Origin: Amycolatopsis dendrobii
GTDB taxonomy: Bacteria; Actinomycetota; Actinomycetes; Mycobacteriales; Pseudonocardiaceae
DNA length: 64,000 nt
Direction of reading: 5' to 3'
NCBI RefSeq assembly: GCF_014145675.1
Contig: NZ_JACGZW010000011.1
Coordinates: 186,001-250,000 of the forward strand
The position numbers and the translations under genes were made by a program. Of the stretch, positions 7,899 to 15,421 are shown one piece after another; position 1 is the first letter of the stretch, and each line of letters opens with the position of its first letter. Below the pieces are notes generated by a model. That model was given only the letters and a program-made list of their open reading frames with translations, was not told the DNA's origin and ran no database searches.

Positions 7899-9443
7899 TC
7901 AGAGCTGCTTCGTGAAGAAGGCGGTCAACGCGTCCACGTGCACCGGGCGGTTCCACTCGTTTTCGAGGTTCTCGGTGACGTGATGGGTCGCGACCAATTC
8001 GCCGCCCTGGTAATGCCGGACGATCGGATGCAGGTAATGCCCTTCACCGGAATCGTTCGCGACGTCCTGGCTCGCGCGGGTGACGGTGAAATCGAACGGG
8101 TCGATCTTGTCGTGGTCCGGCCCGTAGTCGAGGGTGATCACGAACGCGTTGGCGCTGTCGCCCAGCGGGGTGTCCTTGAACCGGTCGACCGGGACTTCCT
8201 CGTAGTAGCGGGCCTGGTCGCCGTCGACCACGAGGACGTCGGCCAGGAAGCCGAACTGCTGGTACAGCGCGGAAGTACGGTTGATCCGGCGGATGACCGC
8301 GTCGACCAGTTCGCTGGTCTTGCCTGCCACGGCCGTGCTCGGCCACTCGATGTCGTGGTAACGCTCGTCGAGCACCTTGGAAAGCGCTCGGACGCCGTAG
8401 CGATAGCCGTGGATGAACGCACTGGTGGCCTTCTTGAAATCGCGGACCTGAGTGATCGTCCCGGCGAAGTAAAGCCCTGGCACGTTTACCGATTCCCACG
8501 ACGAGGTCTGCGCTGGGAACCGGTCGTCGATGGTCATCTCCGGACGGCAGTCCTCGTCGAACATCGAGGCGTCGAACCGGAATCCGGTCGCCGCGATGAC
8601 CCGGTCGTAACGGATCTCCTTGACCAGTTCGTCGGCACGGGCGAAGGCGAATTTGACGTGGTAGCCGTCGTCGTCCTTGGTGATCTCGCGGACGTCGCCG
8701 TCGAGAATCGCGTGCTGCAGTTTCAGCTGGTACATATCGAGCACGCCGGCGTTGTACGCGCGGAGATGTCCGACGAAGTGCGTCCGCCAGGCGAGCTTGA
8801 CCGGCCGCGGACCCGCGACGTGCAGCACCGCAGCGTACGCATTGATGCTGTCAGCGGTCTCGAACGCGGAGTTTCCCTTGCCCAGCACGAGAACGCGCTG
8901 GTTGATGAACTGCTCCGGCTCGGTGTCGTAATCGGCGTACTGGTCGACCAGTTCCATGCCCGGCACGTCCGGGACATACGGTTTGGTCACGCCGGTCGCC
9001 ATGATCAGCCGCCGCGCGCTGAACGTTTCCCCGTCCGCGGCGGTGACCGTGAAGACTTCGTCCGCGCGGGAAATCCGCGTGACCTCGGTGTCGTAGCGGA
9101 TCTTGATTTCGTGTTTCGCCGCGTAATCAGCGGTGTAGCGGAGGAACGCTTCCGCGGGCGGGAACATCTCGGCGCTGTAGTCGGTGAAGACGAGCGGATC
9201 GGGCCCGTCGTCGAGCAGCGAGTTCCAGTCGACCCGGAGGTTCAGCTCGGGGTCGGTCCATCCGGTGTACTTCTTGTTGACCGAGATGAGCGTGCGGTGC
9301 CGGGGAAATCGCGTGAAGAACGCGGCGGGCACGGACCCGCGCTCCAGGACCAGGTAGCTGCGCCCGGCCCCGCCCAGCTGCCGCCCGAGCTGCAATCCCG
9401 CCGGCCCGGCTCCGACCACCAGGTAGTCCAGCACGTCCGCCAT
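7899..9443 (-). CDS. FAD-dependent NAD(P)-binding oxidoreductase (flavin monooxygenase-like)
   Basis: A 514-residue two-dinucleotide-fold flavoprotein. The FAD-binding GAGPAG is at residues 11-16, a GKGNSAFETAD stretch marks the NAD(P)H-binding fold near residue 190, and ATGFRFD and the terminal GLYFAGTITQVRDFKK follow. The organisation resembles flavin-containing monooxygenases and FOXRED2-like proteins. A roughly 120-residue C-terminal extension (after ALSKVL) has no recognised domain. It is the first gene of a minus-strand unit with a hydroxy-acid oxidase, P450 and antiporter. A good GGGAGG ribosome binding site lies about 9 nt before the ATG. The substrate is unknown. N- or S-oxygenation or Baeyer-Villiger chemistry are possible. 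Confidence 0.85.
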   Translation of the reverse strand: MADVLDYLVVGAGPAGLQLGRQLGGAGRSYLVLERGSVPAAFFTRFPRHRTLISVNKKYTGWTDPELNLRVDWNSLLDDGPDPLVFTDYSAEMFPPAEAFLRYTADYAAKHEIKIRYDTEVTRISRADEVFTVTAADGETFSARRLIMATGVTKPYVPDVPGMELVDQYADYDTEPEQFINQRVLVLGKGNSAFETADSINAYAAVLHVAGPRPVKLAWRTHFVGHLRAYNAGVLDMYQLKLQHAILDGDVREITKDDDGYHVKFAFARADELVKEIRYDRVIAATGFRFDASMFDEDCRPEMTIDDRFPAQTSSWESVNVPGLYFAGTITQVRDFKKATSAFIHGYRYGVRALSKVLDERYHDIEWPSTAVAGKTSELVDAVIRRINRTSALYQQFGFLADVLVVDGDQARYYEEVPVDRFKDTPLGDSANAFVITLDYGPDHDKIDPFDFTVTRASQDVANDSGEGHYLHPIVRHYQGGELVATHHVTENLENEWNRPVHVDALTAFFTKQL

Positions 9444-9498
9444 GACACCGACCTCCCGCGTCGCCTTGATCTGACGGCGATCAGAGTGGTCGGAAGAT

Positions 9499-9516
9499 CT
9501 CAGAAATCCCTCAGAA
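9499..9516 (-). promoter_or_regulatory. candidate response-regulator box (11-bp direct repeats)
   Basis: Two identical heptamers (TTCTGAG on the minus strand, at 9510-9516 and 9499-9505) start exactly 11 bp apart, 56-73 bp upstream of the flavin monooxygenase start. OmpR/PhoB-type regulators typically bind direct repeats with 11-bp period, and such a regulator is encoded at the end of this gene unit. The link is inferred; no clear -35 hexamer was identified. Confidence 0.4.
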
Positions 9517-9536
9517 CGTACCCGGTCTTCGGGACA

Positions 9537-9567
9537 CCGGCGCCCCGCGTCGCTCGCGGGGCGCCGG
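9537..9567 (-). terminator. hairpin terminator after aldo/keto reductase
   Basis: A perfect 13-bp GC stem (CCGGCGCCCCGCG paired with its complement) closes a 5-nt loop. It begins 9 nt after the aldo/keto reductase stop codon. There is no T-run, as is common for actinobacterial terminators. Confidence 0.7.
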
Positions 9568-9576
9568 CTTCAGCCG

Positions 9577-10553
<977 letters not shown>

Positions 10554-10557
<4 letters not shown>

Positions 10558-10955
10558 GCGGAAATTCCCTCCATCTCGGGCGCGACGCCGAAGGCCTTGC
10601 GCTCGATCTGCTCGTAGTTGGCGATCTTGTAGTCCAGAATGTCCAGGCACCCCTGCAACTCGGCGATCCGGTCGGCGACCGACTGCCGCTGCTCCACGAG
10701 GATCGCCTTGCGGCGCCCCGCGCTGGCCACCCCGTGCCTGCGCAGCGAGGCGTACTCGCGCATGCTCTTGATCGGCATCCCGGTGAGCCGCAGCTTCGTG
10801 AGGAAGCCGAGCCAGTTCAGGTCCTCGTCGGAGTAGGCGCGCCGCCCCGCCGAATCGCGGGCGGGCGGTTCGAGAAGCTTGATCCGTTCGTAGTACCGGA
10901 GGGTGTCGATCGACAGGCCGCTACGTCGTGCGGCTTCCGCTATCGAGTAGCTCAT
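10554..10955 (-). CDS. MerR-family transcriptional regulator
   Basis: A 133-residue regulator with an N-terminal MerR winged helix-turn-helix (SIAEAARRSGLSIDTLRYYERIKLL) and a C-terminal helical dimerisation region. It lacks the cysteine clusters of metal- or SoxR-type sensors; the only cysteine is in ELQGCLDILDYK. This resembles the YyaN/AdhR-like group that responds to electrophiles or alcohols. Its own promoter contains a perfect dyad within a 19-bp -35/-10 spacer, the hallmark of MerR control, and the predicted transcript starts at or next to the ATG (leaderless). It is coupled by a GTGA overlap to the aldo/keto reductase gene it probably controls. Confidence 0.92.
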
Positions 10956-10962
10956 GCGCTCG

Positions 10963-10993
10963 ACAGTACGACCTGGAGTGCGCTCCAGGTCAA
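10963..10993 (-). promoter_or_regulatory. MerR-type promoter with 19-bp spacer and dyad operator
   Basis: On the minus strand, -35 TTGACC (10988-10993) and -10 TACTGT (10963-10968) are separated by exactly 19 bp. A perfect dyad (GACCTGGAG, 4-nt spacer, CTCCAGGTC; 10970-10991) lies between and across the hexamers. MerR proteins activate such over-long spacers by twisting the DNA. The expected transcription start falls at the MerR ATG (10955), giving a leaderless mRNA. Confidence 0.85.
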
Positions 10994-11024
10994 ATCTTAA
11001 ACCGGCGGTTACGCTCGCGTTTTA

Positions 11025-11040
11025 TAACGTTGTTGCGTTA
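11025..11040 (+). promoter_or_regulatory. TetR autoregulatory operator
   Basis: The 16-bp dyad TAACG-6 nt-CGTTA ends 10 bp before the ATG of the TetR gene, where repressor binding would block its promoter. TTATAAC at the left arm could serve as part of the -10 region. The binding protein is inferred from position. Confidence 0.5.
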
Positions 11041-11050
11041 CGCTGGGTAC

Positions 11051-11641
11051 ATGCCTCGCCCCCGTACCCACGACGAAACCCTCCGGCTGAAGCTCCTGGA
11101 CCGGGCAGGCGAACTGATCTCCGCGGACGGCCCCAAGGCCCTGTCGCTGCGCAAACTGGCCGCCGACTCCGGCACGTCGACCACCGCGGTGTACTCGCTG
11201 TTCGGCAGCAAACCGGACCTGGTGAACGCACTGTACGTGGAAGGCTTCCGCCGCTTCGGCGCCCGCCTGGCGACGGTCCCCCTGTCCGGCGACGCGGTGC
11301 CCGACCTCGTGCGCCTGGGCATCGCGTACCGCGAAAGCGCCCTCGCCGACCCGCACCTGTACGCGATCATGTTCAGCCGCTCCGTCCCCGGCTTCGAACC
11401 GAACGCCGAGGCCGACGAGGTCGCCCAAGCCACCCTCGCCCCGCTGATGGGCGTAGTCCGCGCCGCAGTGTCGTCCGGCCAGTTCCAGGACGTCGCGCCG
11501 GAACTGATCACCGTCAGCCTGTGGGGCTTCGTGCACGGCCTGGTGTCACTGGAACTGTCCGGCCGCCTGCCCGACGGCTTCAGCGTTTCCGACGCGTACG
11601 AGAAAGCCTTGCACGCCAACGCTTCCGGCTGGCTTACCTAG
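11051..11641 (+). CDS. TetR-family transcriptional regulator
   Basis: A 196-residue regulator. The N-terminal TetR helix-turn-helix is complete (LLDRAGELISADGPKALSLRKLAADSGTSTTAVYSLFGSK, in pieces), followed by a ligand-binding helical domain of the WHG type (YRESALADPHLYAIMF; LWGFVHGLVSLELSG). The ATG at 11051 lies just after an operator-like dyad. The gene is divergent from MerR-aldo/keto reductase, with 95 bp between them, and convergent with upp, which it overlaps by 8 bp. No target other than itself is obvious from context. Confidence 0.93.
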   Translation: MPRPRTHDETLRLKLLDRAGELISADGPKALSLRKLAADSGTSTTAVYSLFGSKPDLVNALYVEGFRRFGARLATVPLSGDAVPDLVRLGIAYRESALADPHLYAIMFSRSVPGFEPNAEADEVAQATLAPLMGVVRAAVSSGQFQDVAPELITVSLWGFVHGLVSLELSGRLPDGFSVSDAYEKALHANASGWLT

Positions 11642-12257
11642 CCCCGTACTGCCGATCCCCCGCGTCGCCGAGCCCCGGCACGATGAACCCGGAGTCGTTG
11701 AGCCGCTCGTCGATGCTCGACGTGACCACCCGGACCGGCAGCCCCGTCTGCTCCAGATGAGCCAGCCCCTCCGGCGCGGCGAGCGCGCAGATGGCGGTGA
11801 CGTCAGTAGCGCCACGGTCGGTCAGCAGGCGGATCGTGTACTCCATCGAACCGCCGGTGGCGAGCATCGGATCCAGCACCAGCACAGGCCGGTCCGCGAG
11901 CGACTCGGGCAACGACTCGAGGTACGGGGTCGGCTTGAGCGTCTCCTCGTCGCGAGCGAGACCGACGAACCCCATCTGCGCGTCCGGGATCAGCTTGTGC
12001 GCCTGGTCAGCCATCCCAAGCCCAGCCCGCAACACAGGCACCAGCAACGGCGGACTGGCCAGCCGATACGCGTCAGTGCGCGCGACCGGAGTATGGATGC
12101 GCTCGGTCCGCACCGGCGCGTCCCGCGTGGCTTCATAAACGAGCATGACAGTCAACTCATGCAGCGCGGCCCGGAACGCGGCACTGTCCGTCCGAGCGTC
12201 CCGCATGGTCGAGAGACGAGCCTTGGCCAGCGGGTGATCGACTACATGCACATCCAT
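11634..12257 (-). CDS. upp: uracil phosphoribosyltransferase
   Basis: A 207-residue enzyme converting uracil and PRPP to UMP in pyrimidine salvage. The PRPP-binding motif LVLDPMLATGGSM and the C-terminal uracil-binding segment (YIVPGLGDAGDR-like, here FIVPGLGDAGDRQYG) are present, and the length matches the family. The start at MDVHVVDHPLAKARL is chosen by homology to the usual N-terminus and because a TAAGTT -10-like hexamer lies 7 nt upstream, implying a leaderless transcript. It complements the deoC, deoA, cdd and add salvage genes elsewhere in the window. The 3' end overlaps the convergent TetR gene. Confidence 0.95.
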   Translation of the reverse strand: MDVHVVDHPLAKARLSTMRDARTDSAAFRAALHELTVMLVYEATRDAPVRTERIHTPVARTDAYRLASPPLLVPVLRAGLGMADQAHKLIPDAQMGFVGLARDEETLKPTPYLESLPESLADRPVLVLDPMLATGGSMEYTIRLLTDRGATDVTAICALAAPEGLAHLEQTGLPVRVVTSSIDERLNDSGFIVPGLGDAGDRQYGAR

Positions 12258-12613
12258 GCCGCACAACTTAGCTGCCCAGTTCGAGGACGCCACTCTTTCC
12301 CCGCGCGTTCGTGGGCCCGATTACTTCCGGCGGGTCGCCGCGGCATCGCCACACTCGCCACACGAACGGAGCAAGGACAGGCTCGGCGAGATCGGCCGGC
12401 AACGACTGCGGCTGACCGAGCGCTCGACCTTCCCGAGGTGAACCGTCAGCAGACCGTCGACCACCATGAACCGAACCTCTCCTCCAGTTCGTCCCGCTGG
12501 CCCCCGCCCAAGCGAGTAGCCCTTTGCTGTCTCGCCGACGCGCCCTGCCCTTCCCTCCAGCCGTCTGCCGGCCGCGTCGACGCGGCCGGGGTTTGAACCT
12601 GACAGAGAACGAG
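12258..12613. other. gene-free stretch with possible coding relic
   Basis: About 355 bp between the upp start and the terminator of the surface-protein operon. No complete gene, tRNA or repeat is seen. On the minus strand a short segment (around 12370-12480) reads VRFMVVDGLLTVHLGKVERS, which looks protein-like but has no start, ribosome binding site or extended frame. It may be a decayed gene fragment. Confidence is low. Confidence 0.3.
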
Positions 12614-12653
12614 GTTCGGCGGGCTCGACGAGTGCCCGTAGAGCCCGCCGAAC
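12614..12653 (-). terminator. strong stem-loop terminator of the ALF operon
   Basis: A perfect 13-bp stem (GTTCGGCGGGCTC with GAGCCCGCCGAAC) around a 14-nt loop, starting 5 nt beyond the stop codon at 12659. It is well placed to end the four-gene minus-strand operon 20391-12659. There is no T-tract. Confidence 0.75.
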
Positions 12654-12658
12654 AAGTA

Positions 12659-14821
12659 TCAGGCAGGCGGTCGGCAGGACGCTGACTGCCCAGGCGATCC
12701 CGCGCAGACCATGATCTTGCCGGTGGCCGCGATCCAGTCGATCCAACCACCCTGGAAGGTGCTCCGCCTGCCCTCCGGGATCGCGTACTCGTCACTGGTC
12801 GGATAGCCCAGGAACGAGCGTTCCCAGCCCATTTCCGCCCATTTTGTCCGAATCGCGCCCCAGACTCCGTACGCACCGGTTGCCTGGGTCCAGTAGATCG
12901 ATCCACCGTTGACGAAATGGTTGTACCGGCCAATTCCATCCGGCGTGACGCTTTGGTCAGTAACCGGCGGCCCGAAGTTCGCGAACTGGTGGCCGCCGAA
13001 ACGCTTCAGGTACGCATCCAGGATATTCTCGCGCACCTCATGCACACCGGTGTCCTGTCGCCAGTAGAGGCGGGCGTGCTGGTAGTCGCGCCATCGCACC
13101 GACCCATCGGCTTGCTCGGCATCCACCGGCTCGCCTGCCCGAGCCCGGAGTGCGTCGTCGTTCAGCCACCGCTGAGTGATCTCCGAGGACGTATCCGGCG
13201 GATTCGGCACTGCGATGCGCCAAGCGGTCTCCGCCGCGAAATTGTCAGGATTCCACATAGGCAGGCAGATCTCCGGCGGGATCTGACCTGGCCTCGACGG
13301 TTCAGTGGCTTCACACCTCGGCCCGCTCCGGCCGAGACCGACCGACGAATCCTGCTGCTGGCGAAGATAATAATTGGGGTAAGCCGCTGACTTGAAGGCC
13401 AGGGTATCCGCCGAACGCTTCTCGACGCACCAGGTCGCCTTCCTTCGGAAAGCATCGCTGTCGTCGCTTGGCGAAACGGACACCGACGAGGACAACGGGT
13501 TGCCGTTCGGGCTCAGCGAACCCCCGTCAGGGACCAGGAAGAAATTCAGGCTCCCGGACATCTCGAAGGAGTGACAGTCAGGATTGGCCAGGCCTGGCCG
13601 GATGGTCCACGTCACATTCCCCGCAGATCCCGGCTTGTTCGGACCGAGCCAAACGCCGGAGCCGTTGCCGTTGAGATAACGCCCGCGTTTCCCTTGCTTG
13701 CCCGACTCGAAGGACTGAGACAGAGACTGGAACTGCCCGTACAGCAAGAAGTTGCCAACCTCGGCGGGGCCGCCGGCCAGCGCACTGTCCGCGGCTGCGA
13801 CCAATGCCGGATGGACCAGGCTCTGCGCGGCTTTAGTCCTGATCTCCAGCACTCGACGACGATCCGCTTCGGCGCGCTGCTGCGCATCCCTTCGCAGATC
13901 AGCATCCCGTGCACGGTAGATCCCGGCGTTGATGAACTCCTTCCATACAGCCGCGTCCTCGCTGAGCACCGCGGTCAAAGCCGTAGCGTATACGTTGGTG
14001 TCCCGTTCGGCCCTCCGGACGATTTCCGAAATGAACTGCTGATCGGGCAGGTTGGCCAATTCGTCAGTAGGCTGGGCTCGAACGACCGTCAGCGCGTTCC
14101 GTTTCGCGGCCCGAGACTTTTCTAACGCCTTCTGTTCCTGGTCTTTCTGATCGTCCTGGTCGATCTTGTCCTGCACGTCTTGGTTGTGCGCCTCGACAAC
14201 ACCGACATCAAGGAAGGTCAACTGGTCTGCACTGGCGCCCCGGTAGGCAGTCAACGCGGCCGCCTTGACTCTGGACTGCCCCGACGACACCGCCCAGTTG
14301 TATACCTCGAAGACGAAGTTCTTCACGCCCAGCGCGAGCATCTGCGGGGTGGCATTCAGCCCCACCACCTCCGCGGCGTGTTGCTTCAGCGTGAGCGTCC
14401 CCCATTCGTTTTCTTGATCCGATCTCAGGGCGTGAAAGAACAACTCTTGGATCCATCGCGTGCATGCGCTTTCCCCGTCCGCCCATGCCAGTCTTGCGGT
14501 TTCGGAAACCGCTTTCTTCCCAACAGCCAGTGCTCGTTGCCCCACCTCGGTCACGAAACTGCAGTCGCTCAAGGGAAGCAGTCTGCTGGCATCGCCCAGC
14601 ATTCCCATCTCGCCGAGCACCTTCAGCTTCTCCGCTGAATCCGCGCCGCCGAGCGCGCGCGCGTTCGCGACGGGCCCCAACACCGCTGGAGCACCTTCAG
14701 CGGCCGCAACTGAAGGCGTAACCAGCCCTGCCGTCAGCAGCACGACCACTGCTGGAAGTACGGCTATCGACACCCATCTTCGCGCCCTCCGCCCGCCAGC
14801 CGAGTTCTCGTTCGCAGTCAT
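12659..14821 (-). CDS. secreted ALF-repeat protein with AbfB-like and LGFP domains
   Basis: A 720-residue exported protein. A twin-arginine-rich N-terminus and hydrophobic core (ARRWVSIAVLPAVVVLLTAGL, in pieces) form a signal peptide ending near residue 42. Residues about 60-370 are helical, with ALF-type short repeats (DQLTFLDVGVVEA; DAAVWKEFINAGIYRARDAD). Residues about 380-560 resemble the beta-trefoil AbfB sugar-binding domain (FESGKQGKRGRYLNGN; SAAYPNYYLRQ). The C-terminus holds LGFP-type repeats (FLGYPTSDEYAIP; STFQGGWIDWIAATG) that in mycolate-containing actinobacteria are linked to the cell wall. Start ATG 14821 has GAGGGG 5 nt upstream; a GTG 6 bp earlier is possible. It lies 24 bp after a putative immunity gene and likely acts with the ALF toxin. 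Confidence 0.75.
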   Translation of the reverse strand: MTANENSAGGRRARRWVSIAVLPAVVVLLTAGLVTPSVAAAEGAPAVLGPVANARALGGADSAEKLKVLGEMGMLGDASRLLPLSDCSFVTEVGQRALAVGKKAVSETARLAWADGESACTRWIQELFFHALRSDQENEWGTLTLKQHAAEVVGLNATPQMLALGVKNFVFEVYNWAVSSGQSRVKAAALTAYRGASADQLTFLDVGVVEAHNQDVQDKIDQDDQKDQEQKALEKSRAAKRNALTVVRAQPTDELANLPDQQFISEIVRRAERDTNVYATALTAVLSEDAAVWKEFINAGIYRARDADLRRDAQQRAEADRRRVLEIRTKAAQSLVHPALVAAADSALAGGPAEVGNFLLYGQFQSLSQSFESGKQGKRGRYLNGNGSGVWLGPNKPGSAGNVTWTIRPGLANPDCHSFEMSGSLNFFLVPDGGSLSPNGNPLSSSVSVSPSDDSDAFRRKATWCVEKRSADTLAFKSAAYPNYYLRQQQDSSVGLGRSGPRCEATEPSRPGQIPPEICLPMWNPDNFAAETAWRIAVPNPPDTSSEITQRWLNDDALRARAGEPVDAEQADGSVRWRDYQHARLYWRQDTGVHEVRENILDAYLKRFGGHQFANFGPPVTDQSVTPDGIGRYNHFVNGGSIYWTQATGAYGVWGAIRTKWAEMGWERSFLGYPTSDEYAIPEGRRSTFQGGWIDWIAATGKIMVCAGSPGQSASCRPPA

Positions 14822-14845
14822 CCGCACCCCTCAGTCTCCCCGATC

Positions 14846-15421
14846 TCAGATTGGCGGTTCCGGCCACACATCTTTCCACTTTCGATACTCATCCAGCTCG
14901 GGTGATTCCGAAAAAAGATGGTCCACGAACTTTATTTGCGACATCAGCCACCTGGTTTCCCATAATTTTCTCTCATCAACCTTATTCAGAAGGTCTCGCC
15001 TCGATTTCATTTCCTTCGCTTCTTCCGGAGATATCGAGAGCTCCGACAGATACCCCTTAAGCAGTTGAGCCGGGTTCAGCAACGGGATATCGGACCGCGG
15101 CGGCACCCTCCTCAGCAATGCCGAGGACAGATGGAACCGATCATAAACCAATTGTGTTCGATCCAAGTCGCTGAACTCTTTCGCCGCCCAGAGAAGGTTG
15201 TCCGCCAGCTTGGCATAACGAGGCCATTCAGCTTCGGTCAGTTCGCGGCAGGTCTCGACGAACTTCTCCTTGAACCACCTGACAGCGAGGTACCAGTCGT
15301 AGTAATAGGCATCCTGGTCGGCGGGCTCAGCTTGAGGACGCTCCGTTATCCGAGCGGCTTCCAGCCTTGCGGCTAGGTCACGAAAGCCGAGCCCGTGCAG
15401 TTCCTGCCGAGGGGGAATCAT
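14846..15421 (-). CDS. unrecognised protein, candidate immunity protein
   Basis: A 191-residue cytoplasmic protein with no signal peptide and no recognised domain. It is predicted mostly helical and rich in charged and aromatic residues (DAYYYDWYLAVRWFKEKF; ETRWLMSQIKFVDHLF). Its ATG overlaps the stop of the 1272-residue toxin-like gene as ATGA, the classic position of an immunity gene in polymorphic toxin loci. The coding sequence is clearly AT-richer than its neighbours, with many AAA, TTT and ATT codons, suggesting separate acquisition together with the toxin tip. The immunity role is inferred from position and composition only. It could instead be a chaperone for the large secreted protein. 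Confidence 0.6.
   Translation of the reverse strand: MIPPRQELHGLGFRDLAARLEAARITERPQAEPADQDAYYYDWYLAVRWFKEKFVETCRELTEAEWPRYAKLADNLLWAAKEFSDLDRTQLVYDRFHLSSALLRRVPPRSDIPLLNPAQLLKGYLSELSISPEEAKEMKSRRDLLNKVDERKLWETRWLMSQIKFVDHLFSESPELDEYRKWKDVWPEPPI

Noticed and set aside
12268..12939. Minus-strand frame covering the gene-free region after the ALF operon
   Set aside because: Overlaps the terminator and the end of the surface-protein gene; no ribosome binding site and no protein-like composition over most of its length.
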